This document shows positions 53,792-63,288 of a stretch of 64,000 nt of DNA, in pieces; position 1 is the first letter of the stretch; the number at the start of each line of letters is the position of its first letter. The notes under the pieces were generated by a model that was given only the letters and a program-made list of their open reading frames with translations, was not told where the DNA came from and made no database searches. Made by a program: the position numbers and the translations under genes. Where the stretch lies: NCBI GenBank assembly GCA_947474995.1, contig CANJNJ010000001.1, positions 16,914-80,913 of the forward strand, given 5' to 3'. Source of the stretch: Opitutaceae bacterium (GTDB taxonomy: Bacteria; Verrucomicrobiota; Verrucomicrobiia; Opitutales; Opitutaceae).

Positions 53792-53864
53792 CATTCTGCG
53801 CGAAGCGAAGAATCTCCGCATGAAGCTCACCCGACGGCATGGATTCTTCGCTTCGCGCAGAATG
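53792..53864. repeat. Perfect 23-bp inverted repeat (family C, CATTCTGCGCGAAG)
   Basis: Arms at 53792-53814 and 53842-53864 are exact reverse complements; the core is CTGCGCGAAGCGAAGAATC. The loop is 27 bases. Followed by a T-rich run about seven bases later. Similar REP-like elements are common in many bacterial genomes. May terminate pyk transcription. Confidence 0.75.
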
Positions 53865-53970
53865 ACAAAATGAGTTTTTTTTCGAGTTTTCACACGGTCT
53901 GTCCCGAGCCGGGCGACAACGAACCATTCATGCCGGGAAACGCGCCTCGATCCGCCTCACCCCAAGGCAT

Positions 53971-54047
53971 CAGATTAATTCAAAAGCCACGAAGCCAAGA
54001 ACCAACCAACTCCTGGCTGCTGAATTCCAAGGCCTGGAAACCAGGCC
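53971..54047. repeat. Word-type repeat (GCCAGGAAGCC family), second copy
   Basis: CAGATTAATTCAAAAGCCAC followed by GAAGCCAAGAACCAACCAAC, then TCCTGGCTGCTGAATTCC. Shares GATTAATTCA and AAGCCAAGA with 47195-47249. Confidence 0.5.
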
Positions 54048-54164
54048 AATCCGCTTTCCCTCATGGCTGCGCCCGGAACAACGGAGCGCACGGCGGCGAA
54101 CCTTTCTGCCCCCACGCCGCGGGAATGCCTCGTGTTCTTCCCGCCGGTCGCGTTGGCTCGTCCG

Positions 54165-54815
54165 ATGCCCCACGATCCCCACGCGGCGTTTGATCACAGC
54201 GTTCTCGAAATGATCGAACACAGTCCCGTGGGCGCCGTGCCCGGCACGCCCGCGTTCCAGGACGCACTCGGGCGGCTGCGGGCCGCCCACCAGGTTTATC
54301 CCGACGCCGACCACCCCAAGGGTTTTGTCACCGTGCGCTCGCTGGCGGCGCGCCCGGTTTTTCACGCCAACAATCTCGAAGCCTGGAGTGCCGGTACGAT
54401 TGAAGCCGCCGCGCTCGAGTCGAATGCGAGCATCTTCGATCGGTACGTGGCGGCCCTTCCGCCCGCGTTGCGCGCGAAGGCGGAAAGCCTGCGGTTGCTC
54501 GTCGCCGGACGACCCGCGCATCATCGCAAGCACGGCGGCGAACTCGCGCAGGACCCGGTGCACACACTCTTCCTCGTGCCCGGCGCCGGCCCGGCCCCCG
54601 GACTGCCGGGCAATTACTTGCACGGGTCCGTCCTGCAACTGGGCACTGGTCCGCTCGCCGGCGGCTGGGCCGTGCATGTCCACGACAGCGACGACGGCGC
54701 CGCGCTGTGCGACCTGCCGACGCTGCCCGCGGCGCTCGCGAAACTTGAAGAAGTCATTTCGTCCGTGCCTTTTCAGCTGAGCGAACTCGGGACCTGGGGC
54801 TTTCGCTCGAACTAA
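54165..54815 (+). CDS. Hypothetical protein
   Basis: 216 residues from the ATG at 54165 (MPHDPHAAFDHSVLEMIEHS); an in-frame ATG at 54063 would add 34 residues of low-complexity sequence. Segments such as HSPVGAVPGTPAFQDALGRL, AAHQVYPDADHPKGFVTVRS and ALESNASIFDRYVAALPPAL look conserved but belong to no family I can name. No signal peptide or membrane helix. Precedes an MFS gene by 122 bases on the same strand. Confidence 0.65.
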   Translation: MPHDPHAAFDHSVLEMIEHSPVGAVPGTPAFQDALGRLRAAHQVYPDADHPKGFVTVRSLAARPVFHANNLEAWSAGTIEAAALESNASIFDRYVAALPPALRAKAESLRLLVAGRPAHHRKHGGELAQDPVHTLFLVPGAGPAPGLPGNYLHGSVLQLGTGPLAGGWAVHVHDSDDGAALCDLPTLPAALAKLEEVISSVPFQLSELGTWGFRSN

Positions 54816-54937
54816 ATAGCACGCGCGGTCGGACAAAGCCGCCCGGGTGGTCGGGCGCCCGCGAGGTCCATTGCGCCCCGGTGAATTTTTCACTGACGGA
54901 TTGATTATAAGATTTTGGCTCCGTTCACTTCCATCGC

Positions 54938-56209
54938 ATGACCCCTCCCCCTTCGGCAAGCGCCAAGAGCCCCGCTGACTATGCTCGCGCGCAATGGATC
55001 GTAGTTCTCCTCCTAGTTGTCTCCGTGGCGATCAACTATATCGACCGCGGCAACCTCTCCATCGCGGCGCCGCTGCTCAAGGTCGAGATGGGCATCACGC
55101 CCTCCCAGCTGGGCCTCCTCCTCTCCTCGTTCTTCTGGACCTATTCCGTATTCCAACTCGTGTCGGGCTGGCTGGTGGATCGCTACAACGTCAATTGGGT
55201 CATGGCCGCCGGCTTCACGCTCTGGTCGGCGGCCACCGCCGCCACCGGGTTGATCGGTGGCTTTACCTCGCTGCTGATGTTTCGGCTGTTGCTCGGGGTC
55301 GGTGAGTCCGTCGCCTATCCCGCCTACGCCCGAATCTTGACCGAGCGACTGGACGAGCGCCAACGCGGCGTGGCCAACGCGTTGATCGACGCCGGCTCCA
55401 AGATCGGACCCGCGCTCGGCACCATGGTGGGCGGCATGCTGGTCGCACGCTTTGGCTGGCGGCCCTTTTTTATCGCACTCGGGATCGGCGCGCTGGTCTG
55501 GCTGCCGTTTTGGATTAAATGGATGCCGCGCGAGATGCACCGCTCCAATGAGCCGGCCCCGGAGCGGCCCGGCATCCGGGAAATTCTGTCGCATCGCGCG
55601 ATTTGGGCCACGTTCACCGGCCATTTCGCCGGCAACTACTTTCTGTATTTTCTCCTCACCTGGCTGCCCTACTACCTCGTCGAGGAACGGCATTTCTCCA
55701 TGCGCGCCATGGCAGCCGTCGGCTCGCTGCCACCGTTATTCACGGCCGGTGCGACGGTCCTGACGGGCTGGTTGTCCTACCGCGCCCTCGCGGCGGGTGT
55801 GCCGCTGACTCGCGTGCGGAAGACCTGCACGGTGACGGGACTCGGGTTGGCCACCGTCGTGGTCATTGTTCCGGCCCTGCCCGGAACGTTCGCGGCGATG
55901 GCCGCGCTGATGTTCGCGAGCGCCGCGTATGGCATTTTCTCCTCGAGCCACTGGACCATCACCCAGACCATCGCGGGGCCGCTGGCGGCCGGCCGTTGGT
56001 CCGGCATGCAAAACTTTACGGCCAACCTTGCGGGCGTCGTGGCCCCGGCCCTCACCGGATTTGTGGTCAGCAAAACCGGCAATTTCTTCTGGGCCTTCGC
56101 GGCGACCGGCATCGTCACGCTGATTGGCGCCGGCGCCCATTTGTTCGGCCTCGGCAAGATCGAGCCCGCGACGTGGCGCTGCTCGCGGCCGGCCGCGACC
56201 TCCGCGTGA
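54938..56209 (+). CDS. MFS transporter, anion:cation symporter (ACS, hexuronate/ExuT-like) family
   Basis: 423 residues with twelve hydrophobic segments. ACS-family features: [100 protein letters not shown]. Members import hexuronates, galactonate or other organic anions with H+ or Na+. Fits with the sugar dehydrogenases and isomerases elsewhere in the window. Confidence 0.94.
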   Translation: MTPPPSASAKSPADYARAQWIVVLLLVVSVAINYIDRGNLSIAAPLLKVEMGITPSQLGLLLSSFFWTYSVFQLVSGWLVDRYNVNWVMAAGFTLWSAATAATGLIGGFTSLLMFRLLLGVGESVAYPAYARILTERLDERQRGVANALIDAGSKIGPALGTMVGGMLVARFGWRPFFIALGIGALVWLPFWIKWMPREMHRSNEPAPERPGIREILSHRAIWATFTGHFAGNYFLYFLLTWLPYYLVEERHFSMRAMAAVGSLPPLFTAGATVLTGWLSYRALAAGVPLTRVRKTCTVTGLGLATVVVIVPALPGTFAAMAALMFASAAYGIFSSSHWTITQTIAGPLAAGRWSGMQNFTANLAGVVAPALTGFVVSKTGNFFWAFAATGIVTLIGAGAHLFGLGKIEPATWRCSRPAATSA

Positions 56210-56768
56210 GGAGCCTCCCCTCGGACTCGGATTTCACCGGACTCCGAGCGGCTACCCAATAAGGCCTCGCATTCTGAGCCAGGTCACGAAGGCGCCGAAA
56301 GGTGGACCGCGCGCGGTCAGCGTTGGGCTCGATCTCACGTGCGATGGCCGCGCACGGAGTGCACGGCCCACCCGGTACGCTTGCGGTGGGTTTTGGCATA
56401 ACGTATTCCGAGACGTCATCAGTAGCGCAGCGAAGAATCCACGTGGTCGGTTTCTGGTGAAAGCTCACCTTCACTATGTAGAGTTTGCACTCGAGTCCGC
56501 AGACGCTGCACGCGAACGCGAGCGACGAGCCCCACTGCCCCGCGCCTGTTTCCGTCGCGAGCCGTTTCGTGCCGGCGAGCAATTCATGCGAAGGCGCAGG
56601 GTCACCCAATAGGTGACCGCACGCCTTCGGCCGGTTGCGACTGCGCCCTGACTCAGGCCGGAATACGACGTGCCATACCGTTTGGTTTTTCCCATCGGCA
56701 GGCGCGGCAGCGGGCCGCCCCGTGGTTTTGGCCTTTGAATCCCCGGCGTGCGACCTTAGCTATGGGAA
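56210..56768. other. Long intergenic stretch
   Basis: About 560 bases without a supported gene. GTAGCGCAGCGAAGAATCC at 56432-56450 looks like a decayed family C repeat arm. ACCCAATAAGGCC (56253) and ACCCAATAGGTGACC (56605) are short related words of unknown meaning. Confidence 0.5.
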
Positions 56769-57067
56769 ATGAAACCCCTTGGAATCCTGGTGTTCCTCAC
56801 TGCCTTCATGGCGTCGTCGGCCTTCGCCGCCAAATCGGTGGATGAACGATTGAAAGAATTGGGCATCGTCCTGCAGACGCCGTCGACGGTTTCACCGATC
56901 ACCCGGCCGTGATCAACGGGGCGTCGGACCTGCTCGTGGCCGTCTTCGGCGAGACCATCGGAAAACACGCGCGCTCGGCGGTCGGCATGGGCTCGCTGCC
57001 TTTCAATATTCCCGTCGAAATTGAAATGATCGTCGAGGTTTCGGACAACCAACTCGCCCGGCCGTAG
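56769..57067 (+). pseudogene. RidA/YjgF gene remnant with internal deletion
   Basis: The ATG at 56769 starts a signal peptide (LGILVFLTAFMASSAFAAKS) followed by the RidA opening VDERLKELGIVLQTP. The frame then stops at 56912. From about 56887 another frame encodes the RidA end: FTDHPAVINGASDLLVAVFG, KHARSAVGMGSLPFNIPVEI, EMIVEVSDNQLARP, stopping at 57067. The middle of the domain, about 80 residues, is missing. RidA removes reactive enamines; this copy cannot be active. Confidence 0.85.
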
Positions 57068-57162
57068 CGCCGGCTGAGACATTTTTCGCCGCGGCCAATC
57101 CCCGCCACGAACCCGCGCCGTCCTCGCTGGCGGGCTTCGGCAGCCCAAAGTCCCCGCCTCGA

Positions 57163-57819
57163 CTACGGCAACCGTCGTACTTTAATCGAACGGAATCGCA
57201 CCACGCCCGCACCCGCCGATTGCTGGAGTCCGATTGGTCCCGCGGCCAGGTGCGTGGCGTCATGGGAATCCACGGTCTGGACGCCGTTCAGCTTCAGGAC
57301 GAAATGATCGCCGTCGGCCTTGATTTCGTAGGTGTTCCACCGGTCGATCGTCGATGGCTGGTCCGGGGGACGGGTTACGTTGACGAGACTTCCCGTCGGA
57401 AAAGCGCCGCCGGGTTGTTTGTCGTAGATGTTCGCTTCGTACGAGTTGGTCCCCGTCACCGCGCCCGTGAGCACGCAGCGAAAGTAGATCCCGCTGTTCG
57501 CTTTCTCGTTCTCCCAGAACTCGGCCTTGATTTCAAAATTCCGAAAGAGTTCCTCGGTGCAGAGCATGCCCGAACCAGTGTTCGCGATCGAACGCACCGT
57601 TCCGTCGACGGCTTCCCACTTCGCCGTCCCGCGCGGCATCCAACCTTTAAGCGTCTGCCCGTCGAAGAGCAACACCCAGCCTGCGGCCTTTTCTTCCTTC
57701 GTAAGCACATTACGCCCTTCGTTGGCCGGAGCATTGGTCGGTGTGGCCGCCGTTACCTGGCGAACGACGCCTCCGAGAATCAGCAGCCAGGACAAGAAAA
57801 CACGGGCTCGGTGGTTCAT
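57163..57819 (-). CDS. DUF1080 (3-keto-disaccharide hydrolase) family secreted protein
   Basis: 218 residues with a signal peptide (RVFLSWLLILGGVVRQVTAA). A single LamG-like DUF1080 domain: GWVLLFDGQTLKGWMPRGTA, FEIKAEFWENEKANSGIYFR, YEANIYDKQPGGAFPTGSLV, WNTYEIKADGDHFVLKLNGV. The family includes enzymes that cleave 3-keto-glycosides and is abundant in Planctomycetota and Verrucomicrobiota. A second DUF1080 domain occurs in the fusion at 22367. Function here unproven. Confidence 0.93.
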   Translation of the reverse strand: MNHRARVFLSWLLILGGVVRQVTAATPTNAPANEGRNVLTKEEKAAGWVLLFDGQTLKGWMPRGTAKWEAVDGTVRSIANTGSGMLCTEELFRNFEIKAEFWENEKANSGIYFRCVLTGAVTGTNSYEANIYDKQPGGAFPTGSLVNVTRPPDQPSTIDRWNTYEIKADGDHFVLKLNGVQTVDSHDATHLAAGPIGLQQSAGAGVVRFRSIKVRRLP

Positions 57820-58096
57820 CGATGTGAACCTTGACGGGCAAACTCAGGCCGACAAGTCCGCGGTCATTGAAATCACGGACAAAATCGACGCTTCAGAGTT
57901 CCGTCCACGAAAACTCCCATCGTTCCCGTCCAAGGCACGGGCTCGCCGAGTAAGTATTTGCCACTCGACGGGACGTTGTTAAAAACTCGCCACATTTCCG
58001 TCCTCCGGAAATCTTTTCGCCCAGAGGTTACTTCGGTGTTGGATTGTCGTCATCGGTCAAAAGCGGTTGCCGCCTTCACCGTCTCCTCCGAATCCC

Positions 58097-61000
58097 ATGA
58101 AAATTTTCTATCGGGCTCCTGTGACTCGCTTGCTTTGTCTCCCGCGCATTCTGGTCGCGCTCTTTGGTGGCTGCGTCGGCTTTCTGCCCTCCGCCTCGGC
58201 CCAGGTCGTGACCACGGCGCCGCAAAGTCAGAGCGTGGCGGTCGGCACCAGCGCGACGTTCAGTGTTTCCGCCACCGGCACCGGGACCCTCAGTTATCAA
58301 TGGCGCTTCAACGGCACCGACATCGCCCGCGCGACGAGCGCAACGTATACGGTCACGAACGCCCAACCCATCAATACGGGGCTCTATACCGTGGTCGTGA
58401 CCAGCGGCGCCACCAGCACCACGAGTTCCGCCGTCCTCGGTCTGACCACGTCCAGCAAACTGGTCGGCGCGGGCCGGGAATTTCCCGACATCGTCCATCC
58501 CGGCACCGGCTTTACCTATGACCAAATCCTGCTGGGCGAGCCGGCGGCGAGTGTCACCGCCGACCGCGGCCAGATCCTGCGGATTTCGTACATCGATCTC
58601 TCCGACGACATCGTGCAGGTGGAATTCAGCGGCGCCGGCACCCTCTCGCTCGCCCTGGAAAATGCCACCGGCCCCGCAGGCCCGACCCGGTACAACCAGG
58701 CGGTCGATTACATGCGGGGTCACGCCAGCATCGTCATCACCGGGGCCAATGAGACGACCAACCTCTCGGTCTTCAGTGTCGGCCGGCTCACGGCGACCAA
58801 CACCGCCCTCTTTCCGGCCGGCGTCACTTATGACGGCATGGCCGACATCGCCTATGTGGCCATCCTTAGCCCCACCGGAAAATTCGGCGGCATCCGTGCC
58901 GCCAACACGAGCTTCTTCGCTGGCAAGGGCATCACCGGCATCTACGCGCCCGGCGTCGCCTTTTCCGGCCCGGTTTTTGTGAACAACATTGCGGCGTTTG
59001 GCTCCGCCGCACCCGTTATGCTGCTCGGCGCGGTGAGCGACGCCCGCGTCACTGGCGGCGATTTCGCCCAGAATAATGGCCAGTCCGTCGCCGTCAGTGG
59101 AATCACGCTGCTAAACTTCGTGGCCGGCTCCACCTCCCACGGCGGCGCGCTGGCCGCCCAGATGAACCAGGCCCAGTTGGTGCAAGCCGGGGTCAACGTG
59201 ACCAGCCAGATCGCGGCCAGCGGTCCCGCGGTCGTCACCCTTGTGGCCTCCAAAGCAAACAGCGACGAATCGGGCACGAACCCCGGCGAGTTCACGCTTT
59301 CCCGGTCCGGATCGACGCTGGCCCCGCTCAATGTCAACTATGCCGTCGGCGGTTCGGCGGTCAACGGCGTCGACTACACCGCCCTGGTCGGCTTCGCCAC
59401 CATTCCCGCGGGAGCCAAGACCCTGAAAATTCCCGTCTCACCCACTCCCGACGTCCAGGCGGACGACGGCGACACCGTCGTGCTCACCGTCACGCCCGGC
59501 ACCGGCTATTCCGTGGGTGGAACGAACACCGCCACCGTGACGATCGCGGACAGCCCGGCGACCCTCTACTATTCCGCCCTGCGGCCGAGCACGGGAGCAA
59601 CGGCGTCCACCGCGTCCGGCGTCGCCACCATTCTCGTGAGTTCGAGCGGCACCGTCGCGAGCGTGAACGTCTCGTTCTCCAGCCTGAGTTCCGATGAAGT
59701 TTCCGCCCACCTCACGCTCGGCGGCAGCGACGACTTCGTCCTGAACCTCCCCCGCGGCCAGGTCGCCGGGACGCAGTGGACGTTTACCCCCGTGGGCACC
59801 TACACGAGCAGCGCGCTCTTGAGCGCCCTCCGCTCTGGCAACATTTCCGTGCGCATCGACACCACGAATTATCCTTCCGGCGAAGTGCGCGGCGCATTCG
59901 TGCAGGGCATCGGTTCGCAAACGTTCACGCCCCCGCCCGCGGGGCCCACCTATTCGCTCACCAACGTGACGGCCCTCGACGCCGCGCGCTTGCTGAGCCA
60001 GGCGACCTTCGGCCCGAAGAAAAGCGAAATCGATGCACTCACCGGCCAGAGTATCGACGCGTGGCTCACCGCCCAACTGGCGCTGCCGTTTACCTCGCAC
60101 CGCCAGGCCCTGCTCGACGACAAGGCGACCTTCGGCGGCAGCGGCAGCTTCTCAAACTGGAACGCGATTCATCCCGCGAATCGCCAGGCCGCGTGGTTCA
60201 AGCACGCCCTGACCGCGCCCGACCAACTGCGGCAGCGGGTCGCGTTCGCGCTCAGCCAGATTTTAGTCATCTCCGATGTCTCGCTCGGCGACGACAACCA
60301 GACCGAACCGCTCGCGCATTACTACGACATCCTCGGCAACGGGGCCTTCGGCAATTTTCGCACCCTGCTCGAAAACGTGACCCTCCACCCGATGATGGGC
60401 ATCTATCTCAGCTCGCTGCGGAATTCCAAGGCCGACCCCGTCGCCGGCACGACCCCCGACGAAAACTACGCGCGGGAAGTCATGCAGCTCTTCACCATCG
60501 GCCTCGTGAAGCTGCAGCCCGACGGCACCCTCGTCCTCGGCGCCGACGGCCTGCCCATACCCACGTACGACCAACGAGTGGTGACGGAGATGGCGAAGGT
60601 GTTCACCGGCTGGTCCTATTTCGGCACGACCAACTTCCGCAGCGGCGGCAGCAACGTCGCCGGCTTTACGAATCCGATGATCCAGTTTCCGGCGTCGCAC
60701 GACGACACCGCGAAGGCGATTTTCAACGGCATCGTCATCCCCGCCGCCCAAGGCGGAACCAAGGATCTCCAGCTCACCCTCGATGCGCTCTACGCCCACG
60801 CCAACACGGCGCCCTTCATCGCGCGTCAGCTCATTCAGCGGCTCGTCACGAGCAATCCCAGTCCGTCCTACGTCTACCGCGTGGCGCAGGTCTTCGAGCA
60901 GCAGCGCACGAGCCCCAACCAGCTTGGCTCGGTCGTCCGGGCCATCCTCGCCGACTTCGAGGCGCGCTCACCGGATGTCGCCGCCAATCTCGGCTATGGA

Positions 61001-61618
61001 AAATTGAAGGAGCCCCTGCTGCGCCTGACCGCCCTGTTGCGCTCGTTTGGGGCCTCGTCGACGAGTGGAAACTATCGCGGCTACCGCGTCGCCGTGGACG
61101 GCGTCCCCATCACCGGCACCACACCAATCCCCGCCCAAGCCAGCAGCATTAGCACCCTCGGCAGCGCCACCCGGCTCGATTTTGTGCAGACCAGCCTGGC
61201 GCAGGCGCCGATGCGTTCACCGACCGTCTTCAATTTCTACCATCCCGATTATGTCCTGCCCGGCAGCCTCGCCTCAGCCGGACTGGTCGTACCGGAATTT
61301 GAAATCACGGATGACAATTTCGCCATCAGCGTGCCGAATTTCCTTCGTACGTTTGCCTTGGCCATCGTGCCGACCACCAATGTCGCGCCCTACACCATCA
61401 CCCTTGATGTCAGCTACGAGCAGACCTTGACCTCCAATTCCGCCGCGCTGGTGGATCATCTGAACCTCGTGGTGGCCGGCGGCAGCATGTCGGCGACCGC
61501 GCGCGCGCGCATCGTCACCGCTCTGGGTGCCCTGCCCTCGACCACGATTGCCCGCGACCGCGCCCAAACTGCCATCCTGCTCGCCGTGACCTCGCCGGCC
61601 GGGTCCGTGCAAAGATAA
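58097..61618 (+). CDS. Large secreted multi-domain DUF1800 protein (Ig-like, Calx-beta, CHRD, DUF1800)
   Basis: 1173 residues from the ATG at 58097 with a signal peptide ending at SASA. Residues about 37-115: Ig-like domain (VVTTAPQSQSVAVGTSATFS; GTLSYQWRFNGTDIARATSA). About 118-370: an unrecognised conserved region (KLVGAGREFPDIVHPGTGFT; QILRISYIDLSDDIVQVEFS). About 380-478: Calx-beta (LVASKANSDESGTNPGEFTL). About 485-605: CHRD (YYSALRPSTGATASTASGVA; NYPSGEVRGAFVQG). About 628-1173: DUF1800 (ARLLSQATFGPKKSEIDALT). DUF1800 and DUF1501 genes are usually adjacent, as here, and are thought to act in surface polymer binding or export; mechanism unknown. Confidence 0.93.
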   Translation: MKIFYRAPVTRLLCLPRILVALFGGCVGFLPSASAQVVTTAPQSQSVAVGTSATFSVSATGTGTLSYQWRFNGTDIARATSATYTVTNAQPINTGLYTVVVTSGATSTTSSAVLGLTTSSKLVGAGREFPDIVHPGTGFTYDQILLGEPAASVTADRGQILRISYIDLSDDIVQVEFSGAGTLSLALENATGPAGPTRYNQAVDYMRGHASIVITGANETTNLSVFSVGRLTATNTALFPAGVTYDGMADIAYVAILSPTGKFGGIRAANTSFFAGKGITGIYAPGVAFSGPVFVNNIAAFGSAAPVMLLGAVSDARVTGGDFAQNNGQSVAVSGITLLNFVAGSTSHGGALAAQMNQAQLVQAGVNVTSQIAASGPAVVTLVASKANSDESGTNPGEFTLSRSGSTLAPLNVNYAVGGSAVNGVDYTALVGFATIPAGAKTLKIPVSPTPDVQADDGDTVVLTVTPGTGYSVGGTNTATVTIADSPATLYYSALRPSTGATASTASGVATILVSSSGTVASVNVSFSSLSSDEVSAHLTLGGSDDFVLNLPRGQVAGTQWTFTPVGTYTSSALLSALRSGNISVRIDTTNYPSGEVRGAFVQGIGSQTFTPPPAGPTYSLTNVTALDAARLLSQATFGPKKSEIDALTGQSIDAWLTAQLALPFTSHRQALLDDKATFGGSGSFSNWNAIHPANRQAAWFKHALTAPDQLRQRVAFALSQILVISDVSLGDDNQTEPLAHYYDILGNGAFGNFRTLLENVTLHPMMGIYLSSLRNSKADPVAGTTPDENYAREVMQLFTIGLVKLQPDGTLVLGADGLPIPTYDQRVVTEMAKVFTGWSYFGTTNFRSGGSNVAGFTNPMIQFPASHDDTAKAIFNGIVIPAAQGGTKDLQLTLDALYAHANTAPFIARQLIQRLVTSNPSPSYVYRVAQVFEQQRTSPNQLGSVVRAILADFEARSPDVAANLGYGKLKEPLLRLTALLRSFGASSTSGNYRGYRVAVDGVPITGTTPIPAQASSISTLGSATRLDFVQTSLAQAPMRSPTVFNFYHPDYVLPGSLASAGLVVPEFEITDDNFAISVPNFLRTFALAIVPTTNVAPYTITLDVSYEQTLTSNSAALVDHLNLVVAGGSMSATARARIVTALGALPSTTIARDRAQTAILLAVTSPAGSVQR

Positions 61619-61689
61619 CCCAACCGGAGCCCTCCGATTGGTCTTTCTCCGGCCTTACACCTGAATCCTGATACCTTAGACTTCATCTC

Positions 61690-63126
61690 ATGAACCCCTC
61701 CCGCCGCCAATTCCTCGGCTCCGCCTGCTGCGCCGCCGTCGGCACCACCGGTCTGCTCTCCGCGTTGTCGAGTCTCCGGCTCATCGCTGCCGCGGCGAAT
61801 CCGGCCAACGGGCCACAAACCCCGTCAACCAGCGCGGCGATCGGATCGGACTACAAGGCGCTCGTGTGCCTGTTTCTCAACGGCGGCAATGACGCCAACA
61901 ATCTCATCATTCCCACCGGTTCGGCCTATGCCGCCTACGCCGCCGCCCGCTCGAATCTCGCGCTCCCGCAAACCGGCCTGTTGCCCATCACGCCGCGCAC
62001 GACCGATGGCCGCAGTTGGGGGCTGCACGCGGCGGTGCCAGAGCTGAAGAATCTCTTTGATTCCGGCAAAGCCGCGTTCCTCGCCAACGTCGGCACGCTC
62101 GTCGAGCCCACGTCCAAGGCGCGTTATACGGCGGGAACAGCCAAGCTGCCCCCGCAGCTTTTCTCGCACAACGACCAGCAGGTGCAGTGGCAGCACAGCG
62201 TGCCCGACAAACCCACCTCGAGCGGCTGGGGCGGGCGGATCGCCGATCTCGTCTACTCGCTGAATGCGAATAACGACGTCTCCATGTCGATTAGCCTCGC
62301 GGGCAAAAACACGTTTCAGGTCGGCAACGTCATCAGCCAATATGCCATCGGCACCACCGGCACGACCACCCTCGTCGGCAGCACTTCGAGCACGACGTCG
62401 GCGGACGGCATCCGGTTCCGGGCCCAAAAGGAATTGTTCGGCCAGAGCCAGACCACGCTGCTGCAGACGGCCTTTGCCAACGCCTCCTACGACGCTATCG
62501 CCAGCGCCGAGCTCCTCAACACCGTGCTCAACGGCGCACCGGTGCTGACGACCGTCTTTCCCAACACGGCGTCCGGTGCGAATTACAGCGCCGCGTCCGC
62601 GCAGCTCCGCATGGTCGCCCGGCTGATCGGGGCATCACCCACGCTCGGGCTCAAGCGCCAGGTTTTCTTTGTCCAACTCGGTGGCTGGGACACTCACGCC
62701 GCCCAGCTCAACAATTCCACGCCCACGTCCGGAACCCATGCCAACCTCCTCGCGCAAATCAGCGAGGCCGTAAACGCCTTCTATTCCGCCACGGTCGAAC
62801 TCGGCGTGGCCAACCAAGTCACGCTTTTCACCGCTTCCGACTTCGGCCGCACGTTCCGCTCCAATGGCGATGGCTCCGACCATGGCTGGGGGAACCACCA
62901 GTTCGTCGTCGGCGGCGCGGTCCGCGGGACGGATATCTATGGCACGATGCCCACCCTCACCGTCGGCGGGCCCGACGACACGGGGCAGGGTCGCTGGATT
63001 CCGACGACGAGCGTCGATGAGTACGCCGCGACGCTGGCCACCTGGTTCGGCGTCAGCGCGTCGGATCTGCCGACCGTGCTCCCGAACATCGGCCGGTTCG
63101 CGAAACCGAATCTCGGGTTCTTGTAG
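61690..63126 (+). CDS. DUF1501 family Tat-exported protein
   Basis: 478 residues, 71 bases after the DUF1800 gene. Tat motif SRRQFLGSACCAAVGTTG. Domain hallmarks: ALVCLFLNGGNDANNLIIPT, PQLFSHNDQQVQWQHSVPDK, VFFVQLGGWDTHAAQLNNST, VTLFTASDFGRTFRSNGDGS, DHGWGNHQFVVGGAVRG. DUF1501 is a member of the alkaline-phosphatase/sulfatase-like superfamily with metal-binding Asp and His (GGWDTH; DHGWG). Partner of the DUF1800 protein; substrate unknown. Confidence 0.95.
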   Translation: MNPSRRQFLGSACCAAVGTTGLLSALSSLRLIAAAANPANGPQTPSTSAAIGSDYKALVCLFLNGGNDANNLIIPTGSAYAAYAAARSNLALPQTGLLPITPRTTDGRSWGLHAAVPELKNLFDSGKAAFLANVGTLVEPTSKARYTAGTAKLPPQLFSHNDQQVQWQHSVPDKPTSSGWGGRIADLVYSLNANNDVSMSISLAGKNTFQVGNVISQYAIGTTGTTTLVGSTSSTTSADGIRFRAQKELFGQSQTTLLQTAFANASYDAIASAELLNTVLNGAPVLTTVFPNTASGANYSAASAQLRMVARLIGASPTLGLKRQVFFVQLGGWDTHAAQLNNSTPTSGTHANLLAQISEAVNAFYSATVELGVANQVTLFTASDFGRTFRSNGDGSDHGWGNHQFVVGGAVRGTDIYGTMPTLTVGGPDDTGQGRWIPTTSVDEYAATLATWFGVSASDLPTVLPNIGRFAKPNLGFL

Positions 63127-63156
63127 AGCCCTCTTTCTGCGCCAGGTGGATCGCCC

Positions 63157-63182
63157 GCCACCGGTCGGAGACCGGTGCTACG
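63157..63182. repeat. Palindromic repeat family A, third copy
   Basis: CCACCGGTCGGAGACCGGTG followed by CTAC: eight-bp stem CACCGGTC/GACCGGTG with a GGA loop. Lies after the DUF1501 stop. Confidence 0.65.
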
Positions 63183-63239
63183 AGGCAAATTTCTTGCGCG
63201 TTCTCGGCATTCGTTCAATTTCGCCGACATTTGCTTGAT

Positions 63240-63269
63240 CGACCGACACTCTCGGTCGGCGCCCTTTTT
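63240..63269 (+). terminator. Hairpin with T-run between DUF1501 gene and next gene
   Basis: CGACCGA (63240-63246) pairs with TCGGTCG (63252-63258), five-base loop, then GCGCCCTTTTT. Looks like a rho-independent terminator; the next start codon is only 20 bases downstream. Confidence 0.5.
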
Positions 63270-63288
63270 CTACCCCAAGGACTCGGCC

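Larger units (their letters stand above)
53665..54164. other. Intergenic region rich in REP-like repeats
   Basis: About 500 bases between pyk and a hypothetical gene. It holds a GTGGCCCGCTGCGGGAGAAG half repeat (53706-53725), the perfect inverted repeat at 53792-53864, and the word-type repeat at 53971-54047. A poly-T run (53871-53883) follows the second. The open frame from ATG 54063 may extend the next gene. Confidence 0.6.

Noticed and set aside
59776..61152. 458-codon plus-strand frame
   Set aside because: Lies within the DUF1800 gene in another frame and is Arg/His-rich, a shadow.
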